DNA from: Oxalobacteraceae bacterium
GTDB taxonomy: Bacteria; Pseudomonadota; Gammaproteobacteria; Burkholderiales; Burkholderiaceae_D
DNA length: 5,999 nt
Reading direction: 5' to 3'
Assembly (NCBI GenBank): GCA_947453015.1
Contig: CANGFL010000094.1
Coordinates: 1 to 5,999, forward strand
A model generated the notes under the pieces. It was not told the origin of the DNA. It ran no database searches and was given only the letters and a program-made list of their open reading frames with translations. Shown piece after piece: positions 1-5,633 of the stretch. The position numbers and the translations under genes were made by a program. Position 1 is the stretch's first letter. Each line of letters starts with the position of its first letter.

Positions 1-242
1 ATGATGCGCGATGGATCAATCACGCATGTGATCCGAATTGCGAAGCAAAAGAAGAAAAAGGCCGCGTATTTATACACGCGCTAAACGATATTCGGCGCGG
101 CGAGGAATTGTGCTACGACTACGGCCTGGTCATTGATCTACGCATGACAAAAAAACTCAAGGCTGCTTACGAGTGTCGCTGCGGCTCAGCTAATTGTCGC
201 GGCACGATGCTAGCGATTAAAAAGAAATCCGGTAAGGCTTAA
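1..242 (+). CDS. SET-domain protein lysine methyltransferase, C-terminal part (5' end outside window)
   Basis: The reading frame is open from the left edge (first full codon at 3) to TAA at 240-242, giving about 79 residues of a C-terminus. It contains the SET signature RWINHACDPNC, which matches the S-adenosylmethionine-binding and pseudoknot motif usually written NHSCxPN. About 30 residues later comes GEELCYDYG, which carries the conserved active-site tyrosine. A post-SET zinc motif follows, CRCGSANC (CxCx4C); its fourth cysteine normally comes from the NHxCxPNC segment, which is intact here. The tail is Lys-rich. SET enzymes transfer methyl groups from S-adenosylmethionine to protein lysines; the bacterial substrate cannot be told from this fragment. 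The motif has Ala where Ser is usual (NHAC), which is a mild change. The N-terminal half of the SET fold and the start codon are outside the window. The gene converges on the DUF2145 gene 30 bp away. Confidence 0.88.
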   Translation, partial: DARWINHACDPNCEAKEEKGRVFIHALNDIRRGEELCYDYGLVIDLRMTKKLKAAYECRCGSANCRGTMLAIKKKSGKA

Positions 243-272
243 TGATTAAAGTTTTAATTTGATTCCCACATC

Positions 273-1070
273 TCATGGAGTCAAGCTTATTACTTTAGCT
301 CCTTGGTCGTATGTTTGCAGATAGTCAGATATTTTTTCGAACGTGGCAGTAACTGGCCTACCTTTTTGGTCGGATGTGGTCACTTCCGCAGAAAACATCG
401 AACCTAGCATTAACTTGATCGGACTCACATTCACAGGCTGAGCCTTGAAATAGGCCTTAGTGTTTGCTTTAATAATTTTGATGTTGTTAGTTTGGTAGAT
501 CGCCGCGTTCACAACATCCAGCACAAATTCCGTGCAATTCTGTCGCCCCAAAGTATAAGGGTTTGCTATTAAGGAATATCGCGGCTCGTGCAATGTCGCG
601 TAGGTCGGCGACCCAATGACTTCCAGCAGCCGCTGCTGCAATTCTTGTGAGGGGATTAGTACGCCCGCTTCAAGTTGAGCAACACCTGCAAAAAAATCTA
701 CGGGAAAATCCTGAACTAGTTCACTGACATTAGGCTTATCGTCTTTCTGATAGAGATTATAAATGGCATAACCCTGCACACTGGCTCCATTAGCGAGGGT
801 AATGTTGGAGTACACGGCAAAGGCTACGTGTGTGAAATGCATACCTTCAGGCATTTCAGATAATGGTCGCCCCATTCTCGCTAGTATTGCTACGCGAGCT
901 CCCTCAGCGGCAAGAGTTCGCTCTACCTTTTTTGCGAATTGAATAATTTGTTCAGAAGAAAAATGTGCTTCCGCGTGAGCGCTACTCCCACTGAAGCTGG
1001 CTGCCTGGCTTTTAAAACAAAATTGTAATAACAGTAGCGAGAATGCAAGTCGCGCGAAGAAGGCCTTCAT
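273..1070 (-). CDS. DUF2145 family exported protein
   Basis: This 265-residue protein starts at ATG 1070-1068, with a short AAGG ribosome site a few bases upstream, and ends with TGA at 275-273. Residues 1-23 form a signal peptide (Lys/Arg start, long Leu/Phe-rich core, cleavage near SQA/A), so the product is probably periplasmic. The rest resembles the DUF2145 family: a segment around residues 43-90 with GARVAILARMGRP and FTHVAFAVYS, then NPYTLGRQNCTEFVLDVV near 170-187. No function is established for this family as far as I know. The order of His81 (in FTHVAF) before Cys179 (in NCTEFV) recalls permuted NlpC/P60 or LRAT-like thiol enzymes, but this is my inference. It lies 35 bp downstream of the small Ala-rich exported protein gene on the same strand and is probably cotranscribed with it. 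The family call is confident; any enzymatic role is not. Confidence 0.85.
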   Translation of the reverse strand: MKAFFARLAFSLLLLQFCFKSQAASFSGSSAHAEAHFSSEQIIQFAKKVERTLAAEGARVAILARMGRPLSEMPEGMHFTHVAFAVYSNITLANGASVQGYAIYNLYQKDDKPNVSELVQDFPVDFFAGVAQLEAGVLIPSQELQQRLLEVIGSPTYATLHEPRYSLIANPYTLGRQNCTEFVLDVVNAAIYQTNNIKIIKANTKAYFKAQPVNVSPIKLMLGSMFSAEVTTSDQKGRPVTATFEKISDYLQTYDQGAKVISLTP

Positions 1071-1105
1071 GGGATACCTTGATCTAAAGAATACAAAGGA
1101 GGGCT

Positions 1106-1468
1106 TTAACGAGGTGCTGTCCCAGTGCGCGGCTTAAGCGCGTCGGCAGGGGAACTAACTGTGATTGTTTGATCCGATATAGGTAACGGATCATTGGGCG
1201 ACAAACCCGTCGTTACTGCTGCCGATCCTCTTCCAGCAGCTGTGCTGCCAGCTCCGAGTGATGTACCGACTGCACCTACAGAAAGCAATGGCACGGCCGC
1301 CACTCCTAATACCGCTTGCCCTGATGCGGCAATACCCATGGTTACTGCTTGACTTGCATGCGTACTGGCAGCACTAGCGTTCTGTGCACTATCTGCTGCA
1401 TGTGCGATTGCAGCACCACTAATAACGGCACAGATCACTAAAACACGGATATTTAAGCGAAGTTTCAT
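1106..1468 (-). CDS. small exported Ala/Ser/Gly-rich protein paired with DUF2145 gene
   Basis: This is a 120-residue protein starting at ATG 1468-1466 and ending with TAA at 1108-1106. I chose this start because a run of six G on the minus strand (1481-1476) lies 7 bases upstream and the signal peptide then begins MKLRLNIR. The frame can be extended to a TTG at 1495, but that codon has no ribosome site. Residues 1-24 look like a Sec signal peptide cleaved after AHA. The mature part begins with an Ala/Ser-rich stretch, then a hydrophobic Ala/Gly/Val segment (about residues 45-80) that could sit against or in a membrane, then a Pro/Ser/Thr-rich tail containing LPISDQTITV. I recognise no domain. 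From memory, similar small Ala-rich proteins with a conserved LPxSDxxxT tail accompany DUF2145 genes in other proteobacteria, which would make the two a functional pair; I have not checked this. The gene is first in the two-gene unit. Confidence 0.75.
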   Translation of the reverse strand: MKLRLNIRVLVICAVISGAAIAHAADSAQNASAASTHASQAVTMGIAASGQAVLGVAAVPLLSVGAVGTSLGAGSTAAGRGSAAVTTGLSPNDPLPISDQTITVSSPADALKPRTGTAPR

Positions 1469-1475
1469 TAAGTTT

Positions 1476-1481
1476 CCCCCC
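1476..1481 (-). promoter_or_regulatory. ribosome binding site that sets the start of the small exported protein
   Basis: Six consecutive G residues on the minus strand (GGGGGG, inside TTTGGGGGGAAAC) end 7 bases before ATG 1468. This purine-rich site supports ATG 1468 over the upstream in-frame TTG at 1495. It is a low-complexity form of a Shine-Dalgarno sequence. Confidence 0.55.
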
Positions 1482-1692
1482 AAAGAAATTTGCAAGCTGC
1501 CATCGGTTACAAATCGGCTTGAAAAGTTCCTGCAATTTGGGAAATTAATGTAATTCTTTAATCGCGGCGGTAAGCGAGCAAGTTATCTCATGAACGGATA
1601 GTTGCAGAGTAAATTTTTGGCGTATTAATCGGCGACCAAACTACTTCATGCTCTAGTTCGATCTAGATGAATATTGGGAAATAGACAGCTGT

Positions 1693-1720
1693 AAAAAAAG
1701 TAATCGCTAGCTCAGCTTAC
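1693..1720 (-). terminator. probable rho-independent terminator of folE
   Basis: Read on the minus strand just after the folE stop, GTAAGCT (1720-1714) pairs with AGC (1708-1706) and TTAC (1703-1700). This leaves a 2-base bulge and a 5-base loop, and a run of seven T (1699-1693) follows directly. The bulge and moderate GC content make it weaker than the terminators on the right side of the window. Its position 9 bases past the folE stop fits, and it suggests that folE is transcribed separately from the downstream minus-strand pair. Confidence 0.5.
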
Positions 1721-1728
1721 CAATGACC

Positions 1729-2292
1729 TCAATCCTCGCGCGCAAGATGCAGGAATTCGGTACGCATTGCGAGATTAGGCTGTAACTCACCCAGCATGGC
1801 TGAGGTTACCGTTTCTTCACCAGCGGTTTTTATGCCACGGCTTTCCATACACAGATGGCGACAACGGATCACTACGCCGACGGCTTTAGGCTGCAGGCTT
1901 TCCATTAACGCATTCGCCACTTGAATAGTCAGGCGCTCCTGCACCTGCAAACGTTTTGCGAAACATTCGACTAAACGCGTGAGCTTCGACAAGCCAACGA
2001 TCTTCCCATCCGGCATATAACCAACCGTAGCTTTGCCAAAAAAGGGAGCGAGATGATGTTCACAATGGCTATACACAGGAATATTGCGAACAACGATTAA
2101 TTCGTTGTACTCCTCAGCACCATCTTCAAATGCTTTTAAAACATCTGACGGATTTTGACCATAACCTGAGCTCCAATGCTTCCACGCTTTAGCAACGCGG
2201 GCAGGCGTTTCGATTAAGCCTGGGCGATCAGGATCTTCTCCCAAACTTTTAAGAAATCGTCTCCAGTCATTCTCGTCAAAATTGTCGGACAT
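1729..2292 (-). CDS. folE: GTP cyclohydrolase I (FolE)
   Basis: FolE converts GTP to 7,8-dihydroneopterin triphosphate plus formate, the first step of tetrahydrofolate and pterin synthesis, in the cytoplasm. The 187-residue protein carries the family motifs in order: RPGLIETPARVAKAW (about residues 23-37), the zinc and active-site motif SHCEHHLAPF (75-84), LSKLTRLVECFAKRLQVQERLT (101-122), RHLCMESRGI (145-154) and ETVTSAMLGEL (160-170). By alignment with the E. coli enzyme, the zinc ligands are Cys77, His80 and Cys148, and the catalytic histidines are His79 and His146; all are present. The length matches a compact type I enzyme with a short N-terminal region. The start is ATG 2292-2290 behind a weak GAAAG site, and the stop is TGA 1731-1729. 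It is divergent from the YVTN propeller gene, and no other folate gene is adjacent. Confidence 0.97.
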   Translation of the reverse strand: MSDNFDENDWRRFLKSLGEDPDRPGLIETPARVAKAWKHWSSGYGQNPSDVLKAFEDGAEEYNELIVVRNIPVYSHCEHHLAPFFGKATVGYMPDGKIVGLSKLTRLVECFAKRLQVQERLTIQVANALMESLQPKAVGVVIRCRHLCMESRGIKTAGEETVTSAMLGELQPNLAMRTEFLHLARED

Positions 2293-2548
2293 TAAATTCT
2301 TTCAGTAAAAGTAAGGCGATGGCAATCACTCATGGACTGATTCAGTCGAAGTGCTGCTAACCAACATAGCAGTGATCCTACCTGAAATTCCCTATTCGAT
2401 TTGAACGCAAGAAATTGCTCGCCGGCTTTGGGCTTGCTGTATCCTTTTCATGCGATCGATAACACCCTGCTTTAACGTTGCGTAGGCAAGAGACGGCTTA
2501 CCTGTTCGATCCCGCGTCACAACCCTTGAACTAATTATTAAAATTCAT
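2293..2548. promoter_or_regulatory. divergent intergenic region with two inverted repeats (folE / YVTN propeller)
   Basis: These 256 bp separate the divergent starts of folE and the propeller gene, so promoters for both should lie here. Two dyads sit on the folE side. GACTGA-T-TCAGTC is a perfect 6+6 repeat at 2335-2347. CTGCTA (2354-2359) and TAGCAG (2367-2372) form a second repeat with a 7-base spacer. Neither is followed by a T run, so operator sites are more likely than terminators. Toward folE (minus strand) there is a TTGCCA box in GATTGCCATC, but no convincing -10 at normal spacing. Toward the propeller gene I see only AT-rich sequence just before the ATG and no clear Shine-Dalgarno sequence. 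I assign no definite promoter. Confidence 0.4.
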
Positions 2549-3517
2549 ATGAACATCAAGACCACACTGCATATACGGATACTCAGCTGCCTCACTGGCA
2601 TCGTAGCCGCTGGTTTTTGCGCTACCTCTATGGCGGCACCTTTTGCCTATGTGCCGAATGAAAAATCCGGCACGATTTCTGTCATCGATACGGAGAATGA
2701 CAGCGTCGTTGCTGAAATCAAAGCCGGCGACAAACCTCGAGGCTTGGCCGCTTCTAAAGATGGCAAGACTTTGTATGTGAGTGATCAACCCAATAACGTA
2801 TTGGTGAAAGTCGATCTGGATCAACGCATTGCATCTGGCACGGTTGAATTAGGCGAATCACCCGAAGGTGTGTCGATATCGCCCAATGGCAAGTGGGTCG
2901 CAGCCGCATCGGAAATTAGTAATTCGGTTAACTTTGTTAATACCGCGACTGGCCGCAAAGAATTTGCCATCAAGACCCGCGGACAAAATCCTGAGCATGC
3001 AGTGTTTAGTCCCGATGGCAAATGGATGTTCGTATCGGCTGAAGAAGCGGACAGCGTTGACGTTATCGATCTCGCTAAACGCAAACAAGTAGCCTCAATC
3101 AAAGTAGGTAATCGTCCGCGCGGTATCGCTTTTCGCCCGGACAGCAAAGTTGCTTACGTCGCTTCCGAGCTAGTGAATACCGTGTATGTGATTGACGTAC
3201 TTAGCCGCAAAGTCATCAAGCAATTAAAAACCGGTAATTTCTGCAATGGCGTAACGGCATCGCCTGATGGCACTCGCGTCTTTGTGACGAATGGCAAGGA
3301 CGGCACTGTCTCAGCCATCGATACTGCAACGAATGAAATCATTGCCACCATCCCTGTGGGTAAACGCCCCTGGAATATGGCTATCACTCCGGATAGTAAA
3401 AAACTTTATGTGGCGAATGGTCGATCCAACTCAGTCTCTGTGATCGATGCGATTGAGTTAAAAGCAATCGGCGAGATCCCGGTAGGCGATACTCCTTGGG
3501 GCGTAGTGATTCGATAA
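2549..3517 (+). CDS. seven-blade YVTN beta-propeller protein, exported (PQQ-catabolism-associated type)
   Basis: This 322-residue protein begins with a signal peptide (residues 1-29, cleavage near SMA/APFAY), so it probably acts in the periplasm. The mature part is seven consecutive repeats of about 42 residues, each with the pattern YV...N.V.VID......I..G..P.G...SPDGK, starting at AYVPNEKSG (about residue 33) and ending with LYVANGRSN...WGVVIR. Repeat 3 is the most diverged, with VAAASEISNSVNFVNT. This is the YVTN propeller family. It looks closest to the subgroup annotated as accessory to PQQ-dependent alcohol oxidation, and the quinoprotein-like dehydrogenase and cytochrome c genes downstream agree with that. 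Its exact role is unknown, and no catalytic residues can be named. The ATG at 2549 lacks a clear ribosome site, but it gives a well-formed signal peptide and no upstream ATG is in frame nearby. Asn codons are mostly AAT, unlike the dehydrogenase gene. No terminator is evident after it. Confidence 0.9.
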   Translation: MNIKTTLHIRILSCLTGIVAAGFCATSMAAPFAYVPNEKSGTISVIDTENDSVVAEIKAGDKPRGLAASKDGKTLYVSDQPNNVLVKVDLDQRIASGTVELGESPEGVSISPNGKWVAAASEISNSVNFVNTATGRKEFAIKTRGQNPEHAVFSPDGKWMFVSAEEADSVDVIDLAKRKQVASIKVGNRPRGIAFRPDSKVAYVASELVNTVYVIDVLSRKVIKQLKTGNFCNGVTASPDGTRVFVTNGKDGTVSAIDTATNEIIATIPVGKRPWNMAITPDSKKLYVANGRSNSVSVIDAIELKAIGEIPVGDTPWGVVIR

Positions 3518-3728
3518 TTTTTTGAAAACTTCACTCGGCCGGCTCAAATCATTGCGAATTTTAAAACCGTGTTCAAATTAAATGCCTAATTCACGCTTTG
3601 CTGTAGAGGTTTTCGCCGAATATGTGGAGGTTCTTAATTCCGGCCAGCCTGTCATTGTAAAAAAATGGGAGGATGAAAAAAATTCACTTGTATCCCCATA
3701 GACGAGGAGCCTATATTCGGGGCCCCAC

Positions 3729-3755
3729 TTGCAATATGGCATTAGTCTCTTTAAT
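3729..3755 (+). promoter_or_regulatory. candidate sigma-70 promoter for the dehydrogenase gene
   Basis: TTGCAA (3729-3734, four of six matches to TTGACA) and TTTAAT (3750-3755, five of six matches to TATAAT) are separated by 15 bases, shorter than the preferred 16-18. Transcription would begin near 3762, giving a leader of roughly 80 bases. This comes from visual matching in AT-rich DNA, so chance is a real possibility. Confidence 0.25.
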
Positions 3756-3830
3756 TAGCTTGTTAAAAAATTAATGAAACTTTTTGCTTGGGTTCACTTA
3801 GTTTTACTGTTCAGTCAATAAAAACCAATC

Positions 3831-3834
3831 GGAG
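3831..3834 (+). promoter_or_regulatory. ribosome binding site supporting a TTG start
   Basis: GGAG lies 6 bases before TTG 3841 (GGAGATTACATTG). With the signal peptide that begins at this codon, it indicates that TTG is the true start of the dehydrogenase gene. The next in-frame ATG is past the signal peptide. Confidence 0.75.
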
Positions 3835-3840
3835 ATTACA

Positions 3841-5124
3841 TTGGCCAAATCCACTGCATTTGTTAAAAGTATCCTGGCTTCCTCTTTGGTCGTAGCTTTT
3901 GCTGCACCAAGCTTTGCCGACGAGAATCTAGACAAGATCTCGGCAATGAAAAACACCACTACAGCAATCGACATTCCTACCGTTCCACAGACCGGTGCAA
4001 ACGTTGATCAGCTCAAAGCTAACCTGAAGAAAATCAAACTGCCAGAAGGCTTCAAGATCGAACTGTACGCAGTCGTTCCTGATGCACGTTACATGGCTGT
4101 TGCTCCTTCAACCAACATGCTGTTCGTTGGCACACGTAAAACCACCGTATGGGCAGTTACTGACCGTAACGGTGACATGACTGCTGACGAAGTTAAGCCT
4201 TTCGCTCCTTCGATCAAATTCAAAAATCCTAACGGCGTTTGCTGGACTAAGGATGGTTTCTTGATCGTGGTTGAATCGAACCGCGTTCTGAACTTCCCAG
4301 CTGCTGAATACTTCTACGAAGGTCCGGACGTTGCAGTGATTACTGCAGTTAAAGAAGGCGGCCTGATTCCAGTTGAAGAGCAGTCATACAACCACACTGG
4401 CCGCGTTTGCCGTGTAGCTGATGATGGCAAGCTCTACGTTACTCTGGGCCAGCCATACAACGTTCAGCCTAAAGACAAGATCGACCTGTACAACAAAGTC
4501 GGTATCGGCGGTGTTGTTCGCTTGAACCCATTTGATGGTTCGGGTCGTGAAGTGTATGCAATGGGTATGCGTAACCCAGCTGGTATCGACATCAACCCAA
4601 AAGACAAAACAATCTGGACAACAGACAACCAGGTTGATGGTCTGGGTGATGACGTTCCTCCAGGCGAATTGAACCGCATCACCAAAGCTGGTGAGCATTT
4701 CGGTTTCCCATACTGGAACGGTCATTACAAAGTTGCAGGTTCACCTGCAGCTGGTGAACTGAAAGACATGAAAGAGCCAAAATCAACGTTCCCACAAGTT
4801 GAATTCCCAGCTCACCAAGCTCAGCTCGGTATGTCGTTCTACACTGGCAAATCGTTCCCTAAGAAATATCAGGGCGGTATCTTCGTTGCTTCGCACGGCT
4901 CATGGAACCGTACAGTTCCTAGCGGCTACCTGGTCAACTACGTTCCAGTGAACGCTGATGGCACAGCTGGCAAAGCAGAAGTGTTCGCAGAAGGCTTCAT
5001 CGACACAGCAACTAAGCGCGCTCTCGGCCGCCCAGTTGACGTGGCTAACTTGCCTGATGGTTCGATTCTGGTATCCGATGACTACGCTGGCGCAATCTAT
5101 CGCATCAGCTACACCGGTAACTAA
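3841..5124 (+). CDS. exported sorbosone/pyranose dehydrogenase-like beta-propeller, probable PQQ-dependent sugar/alcohol dehydrogenase
   Basis: The protein has 427 residues. Residues 1-26 are a signal peptide (cleavage after SFA, before DENLDK), placing it in the periplasm. The mature part matches the glucose/sorbosone dehydrogenase superfamily, six-bladed propellers that in characterised members use PQQ and calcium to oxidise sugars or alcohols. Visible motifs are LPEGFKIELYA (67-77), YNHTGRV (183-189), GMRNPAGID (242-250), TTDN..GLGDDVPPGELNRI (260-280), GEHFGFPYW (284-292), PAHQAQLGMSFY (323-334), SHGSWNRTVPSGY (351-363) and GRPVDVANLPDGSILVSDDYAGAIYRI (396-422). By analogy with soluble glucose dehydrogenase, His185 would be the catalytic base and Arg244/Asn245 would contact PQQ; this is inference. 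The LGDDxPPxELN motif points to the sorbosone-type branch. The substrate is unknown. Start is TTG with a good GGAG site. Codons are strongly biased (almost all Asn as AAC, mostly TAC and TTC, many GTT, CGT, GGT), unlike its neighbours, suggesting very high expression. A cytochrome c gene follows after two hairpins. Confidence 0.9.
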   Translation: MAKSTAFVKSILASSLVVAFAAPSFADENLDKISAMKNTTTAIDIPTVPQTGANVDQLKANLKKIKLPEGFKIELYAVVPDARYMAVAPSTNMLFVGTRKTTVWAVTDRNGDMTADEVKPFAPSIKFKNPNGVCWTKDGFLIVVESNRVLNFPAAEYFYEGPDVAVITAVKEGGLIPVEEQSYNHTGRVCRVADDGKLYVTLGQPYNVQPKDKIDLYNKVGIGGVVRLNPFDGSGREVYAMGMRNPAGIDINPKDKTIWTTDNQVDGLGDDVPPGELNRITKAGEHFGFPYWNGHYKVAGSPAAGELKDMKEPKSTFPQVEFPAHQAQLGMSFYTGKSFPKKYQGGIFVASHGSWNRTVPSGYLVNYVPVNADGTAGKAEVFAEGFIDTATKRALGRPVDVANLPDGSILVSDDYAGAIYRISYTGN

Positions 5125-5140
5125 TCGCCTGTCGTAATTT

Positions 5141-5164
5141 CACCGAGCAACGGCTCGGTGTTTT
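5141..5164 (+). terminator. rho-independent terminator 1 of the dehydrogenase gene
   Basis: CACCGAGC (5141-5148) and GCTCGGTG (5153-5160) form a perfect 8-bp GC-rich stem with the 4-base loop AACG, followed directly by TTTT (5161-5164). It lies 16 bases after the dehydrogenase stop codon, the normal place for an intrinsic terminator. The T run is short. Confidence 0.85.
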
Positions 5165-5169
5165 ACGCA

Positions 5170-5205
5170 AAAACGCCTGCCCCGGTAACTCGTGGCAGGC
5201 GTTTT
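5170..5205. terminator. second hairpin terminator, symmetric A/T flanks
   Basis: AAAACGCCTGCC (5170-5181) pairs perfectly with GGCAGGCGTTTT (5194-5205) around a 12-base loop. The A and T runs are part of the stem, so it could act in either direction. It sits 5 bases after the first terminator's T run and 51 bases before the cytochrome c start. The tandem arrangement suggests tight termination after a strongly transcribed gene. Confidence 0.8.
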
Positions 5206-5256
5206 CAATTGAGGGTATAGTTCGGCCCTCGCAAAAACAACTTTTCGATTTACATC

Positions 5257-5577
5257 ATGAAATCCGTTATTTTATTTTCAGCAGCACTCGTGTTTTCCGC
5301 TTTCACTAATAGCGCGCTTTCCGCAGAAAAAACCGGCGCCGAAATCGCACAAAGCTGCACCATGTGCCACGGTGAAAATGGGCTCTCTAAAATGCCCGGC
5401 ACTCCCTCATTAGCAGGGCAGTCTGAAATTTATTTAGTTAATCAGTTGCGACATTTCCGCGATGGTCAACGTCAGCATGAACAAATGAGCGTGATTGCCA
5501 AGCCGCTTACTAATGCCGACATCGACAAAGTCTCAGCGTGGTTTGCGCAATTTGAAGTGGAATTAAAAAAGCGTTGA
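5257..5577 (+). CDS. class I cytochrome c, small periplasmic monoheme (c4/c553-like)
   Basis: This is a 106-residue protein with a signal peptide (about residues 1-23, cleavage after LSA before EKTGAE) and one heme-attachment site, CTMCH (Cys34, Cys37, His38). The following GENGLSKMPGTPSLAGQSEIYLVNQLRHFRDGQR is the hallmark of single-domain c4/c553-type cytochromes. Met77 in HEQMSVIAKPL is the likely distal heme ligand, followed by the usual LTNADIDKVSAWFA C-terminal helix. It would carry electrons in the periplasm to a terminal oxidase or other acceptor. Its place after the dehydrogenase gene makes it a candidate electron acceptor for that enzyme, though this is inferred from position only. 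ATG 5257 has no strong Shine-Dalgarno site. Upstream, TATAGT (5216-5221) resembles a -10 box but lacks a good -35 and lies in a small GAGGG/CCCTC dyad (5211-5230). Two terminators separate it from the dehydrogenase gene, so it may have its own promoter. Confidence 0.93.
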   Translation: MKSVILFSAALVFSAFTNSALSAEKTGAEIAQSCTMCHGENGLSKMPGTPSLAGQSEIYLVNQLRHFRDGQRQHEQMSVIAKPLTNADIDKVSAWFAQFEVELKKR

Positions 5578-5633
5578 TACCTACGTATTGGTGAGTTTTC
5601 GGTACACGAAAGTTTTCCTAGTAAGTTTGCATA

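Larger units (their letters stand above)
3518..3840 (+). other. 323-bp intergenic leader upstream of the dehydrogenase gene
   Basis: No convincing gene lies here. A 39-codon open frame (ATG 3582 to TAG 3701, peptide beginning MPNSRFAVEV) has no ribosome site and no recognised relative, and may be chance. An imperfect hairpin can form from CCCCATAG (3694-3701) and CTAT...GGGG (3711-3722). It has a four-base bulge, overlaps the end of the small frame and runs into a GGGGCCCC palindrome at 3719-3726. From about 3750 on, the sequence is AT-rich, including TTAATT (3751-3756) and AATTAA (3769-3774). A promoter candidate and a ribosome site are listed separately. The length and structure would allow a long 5' untranslated leader or an operator region for the strongly codon-biased gene downstream. 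Confidence 0.5.

Noticed and set aside
245..258. ATTAAAGTTTTAAT dyad between the SET and DUF2145 genes as a terminator
   Set aside because: AT-only 6-bp stem with a 2-base loop and no following T run; too weak to call.
1469..1692. Promoter for the minus-strand small-protein/DUF2145 unit
   Set aside because: Only a TTGCTC box with a poor AAGAAT partner at 17 bases was found on the minus strand; indistinguishable from chance, although a promoter must lie here if folE terminates at 1693.
2531..2824. Minus-strand open frame of 97 codons over the start of the propeller gene
   Set aside because: Overlaps the signal peptide and first blades of a confident gene on the other strand, with no domain of its own.
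2821..3387. Several antisense open frames opposite the YVTN propeller gene
   Set aside because: They lie wholly within a clear repeat-protein gene, lack domains and ribosome sites, and arise from its repetitive codon pattern.
2549..3517. Tandem repeats in the propeller gene as a DNA repeat array
   Set aside because: The repetition is at the protein level (about 42-residue blades); the DNA copies are diverged and explained by the YVTN fold.
3582..3701. 39-codon open frame on the + strand (ATG to TAG)
   Set aside because: No ribosome site, no recognised similarity, and a length easily reached by chance; not listed as a gene but mentioned under the intergenic region.
4384..4725. Antisense open frames opposite the dehydrogenase gene
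   Set aside because: Shadow frames produced by strong codon bias in a well-supported gene; no recognisable protein features.
5211..5230. GAGGG/CCCTC dyad with TATAGT inside, upstream of the cytochrome c gene
   Set aside because: A 5-bp stem with a 10-base loop and no -35 element; noted in the cytochrome entry but too weak for its own feature.
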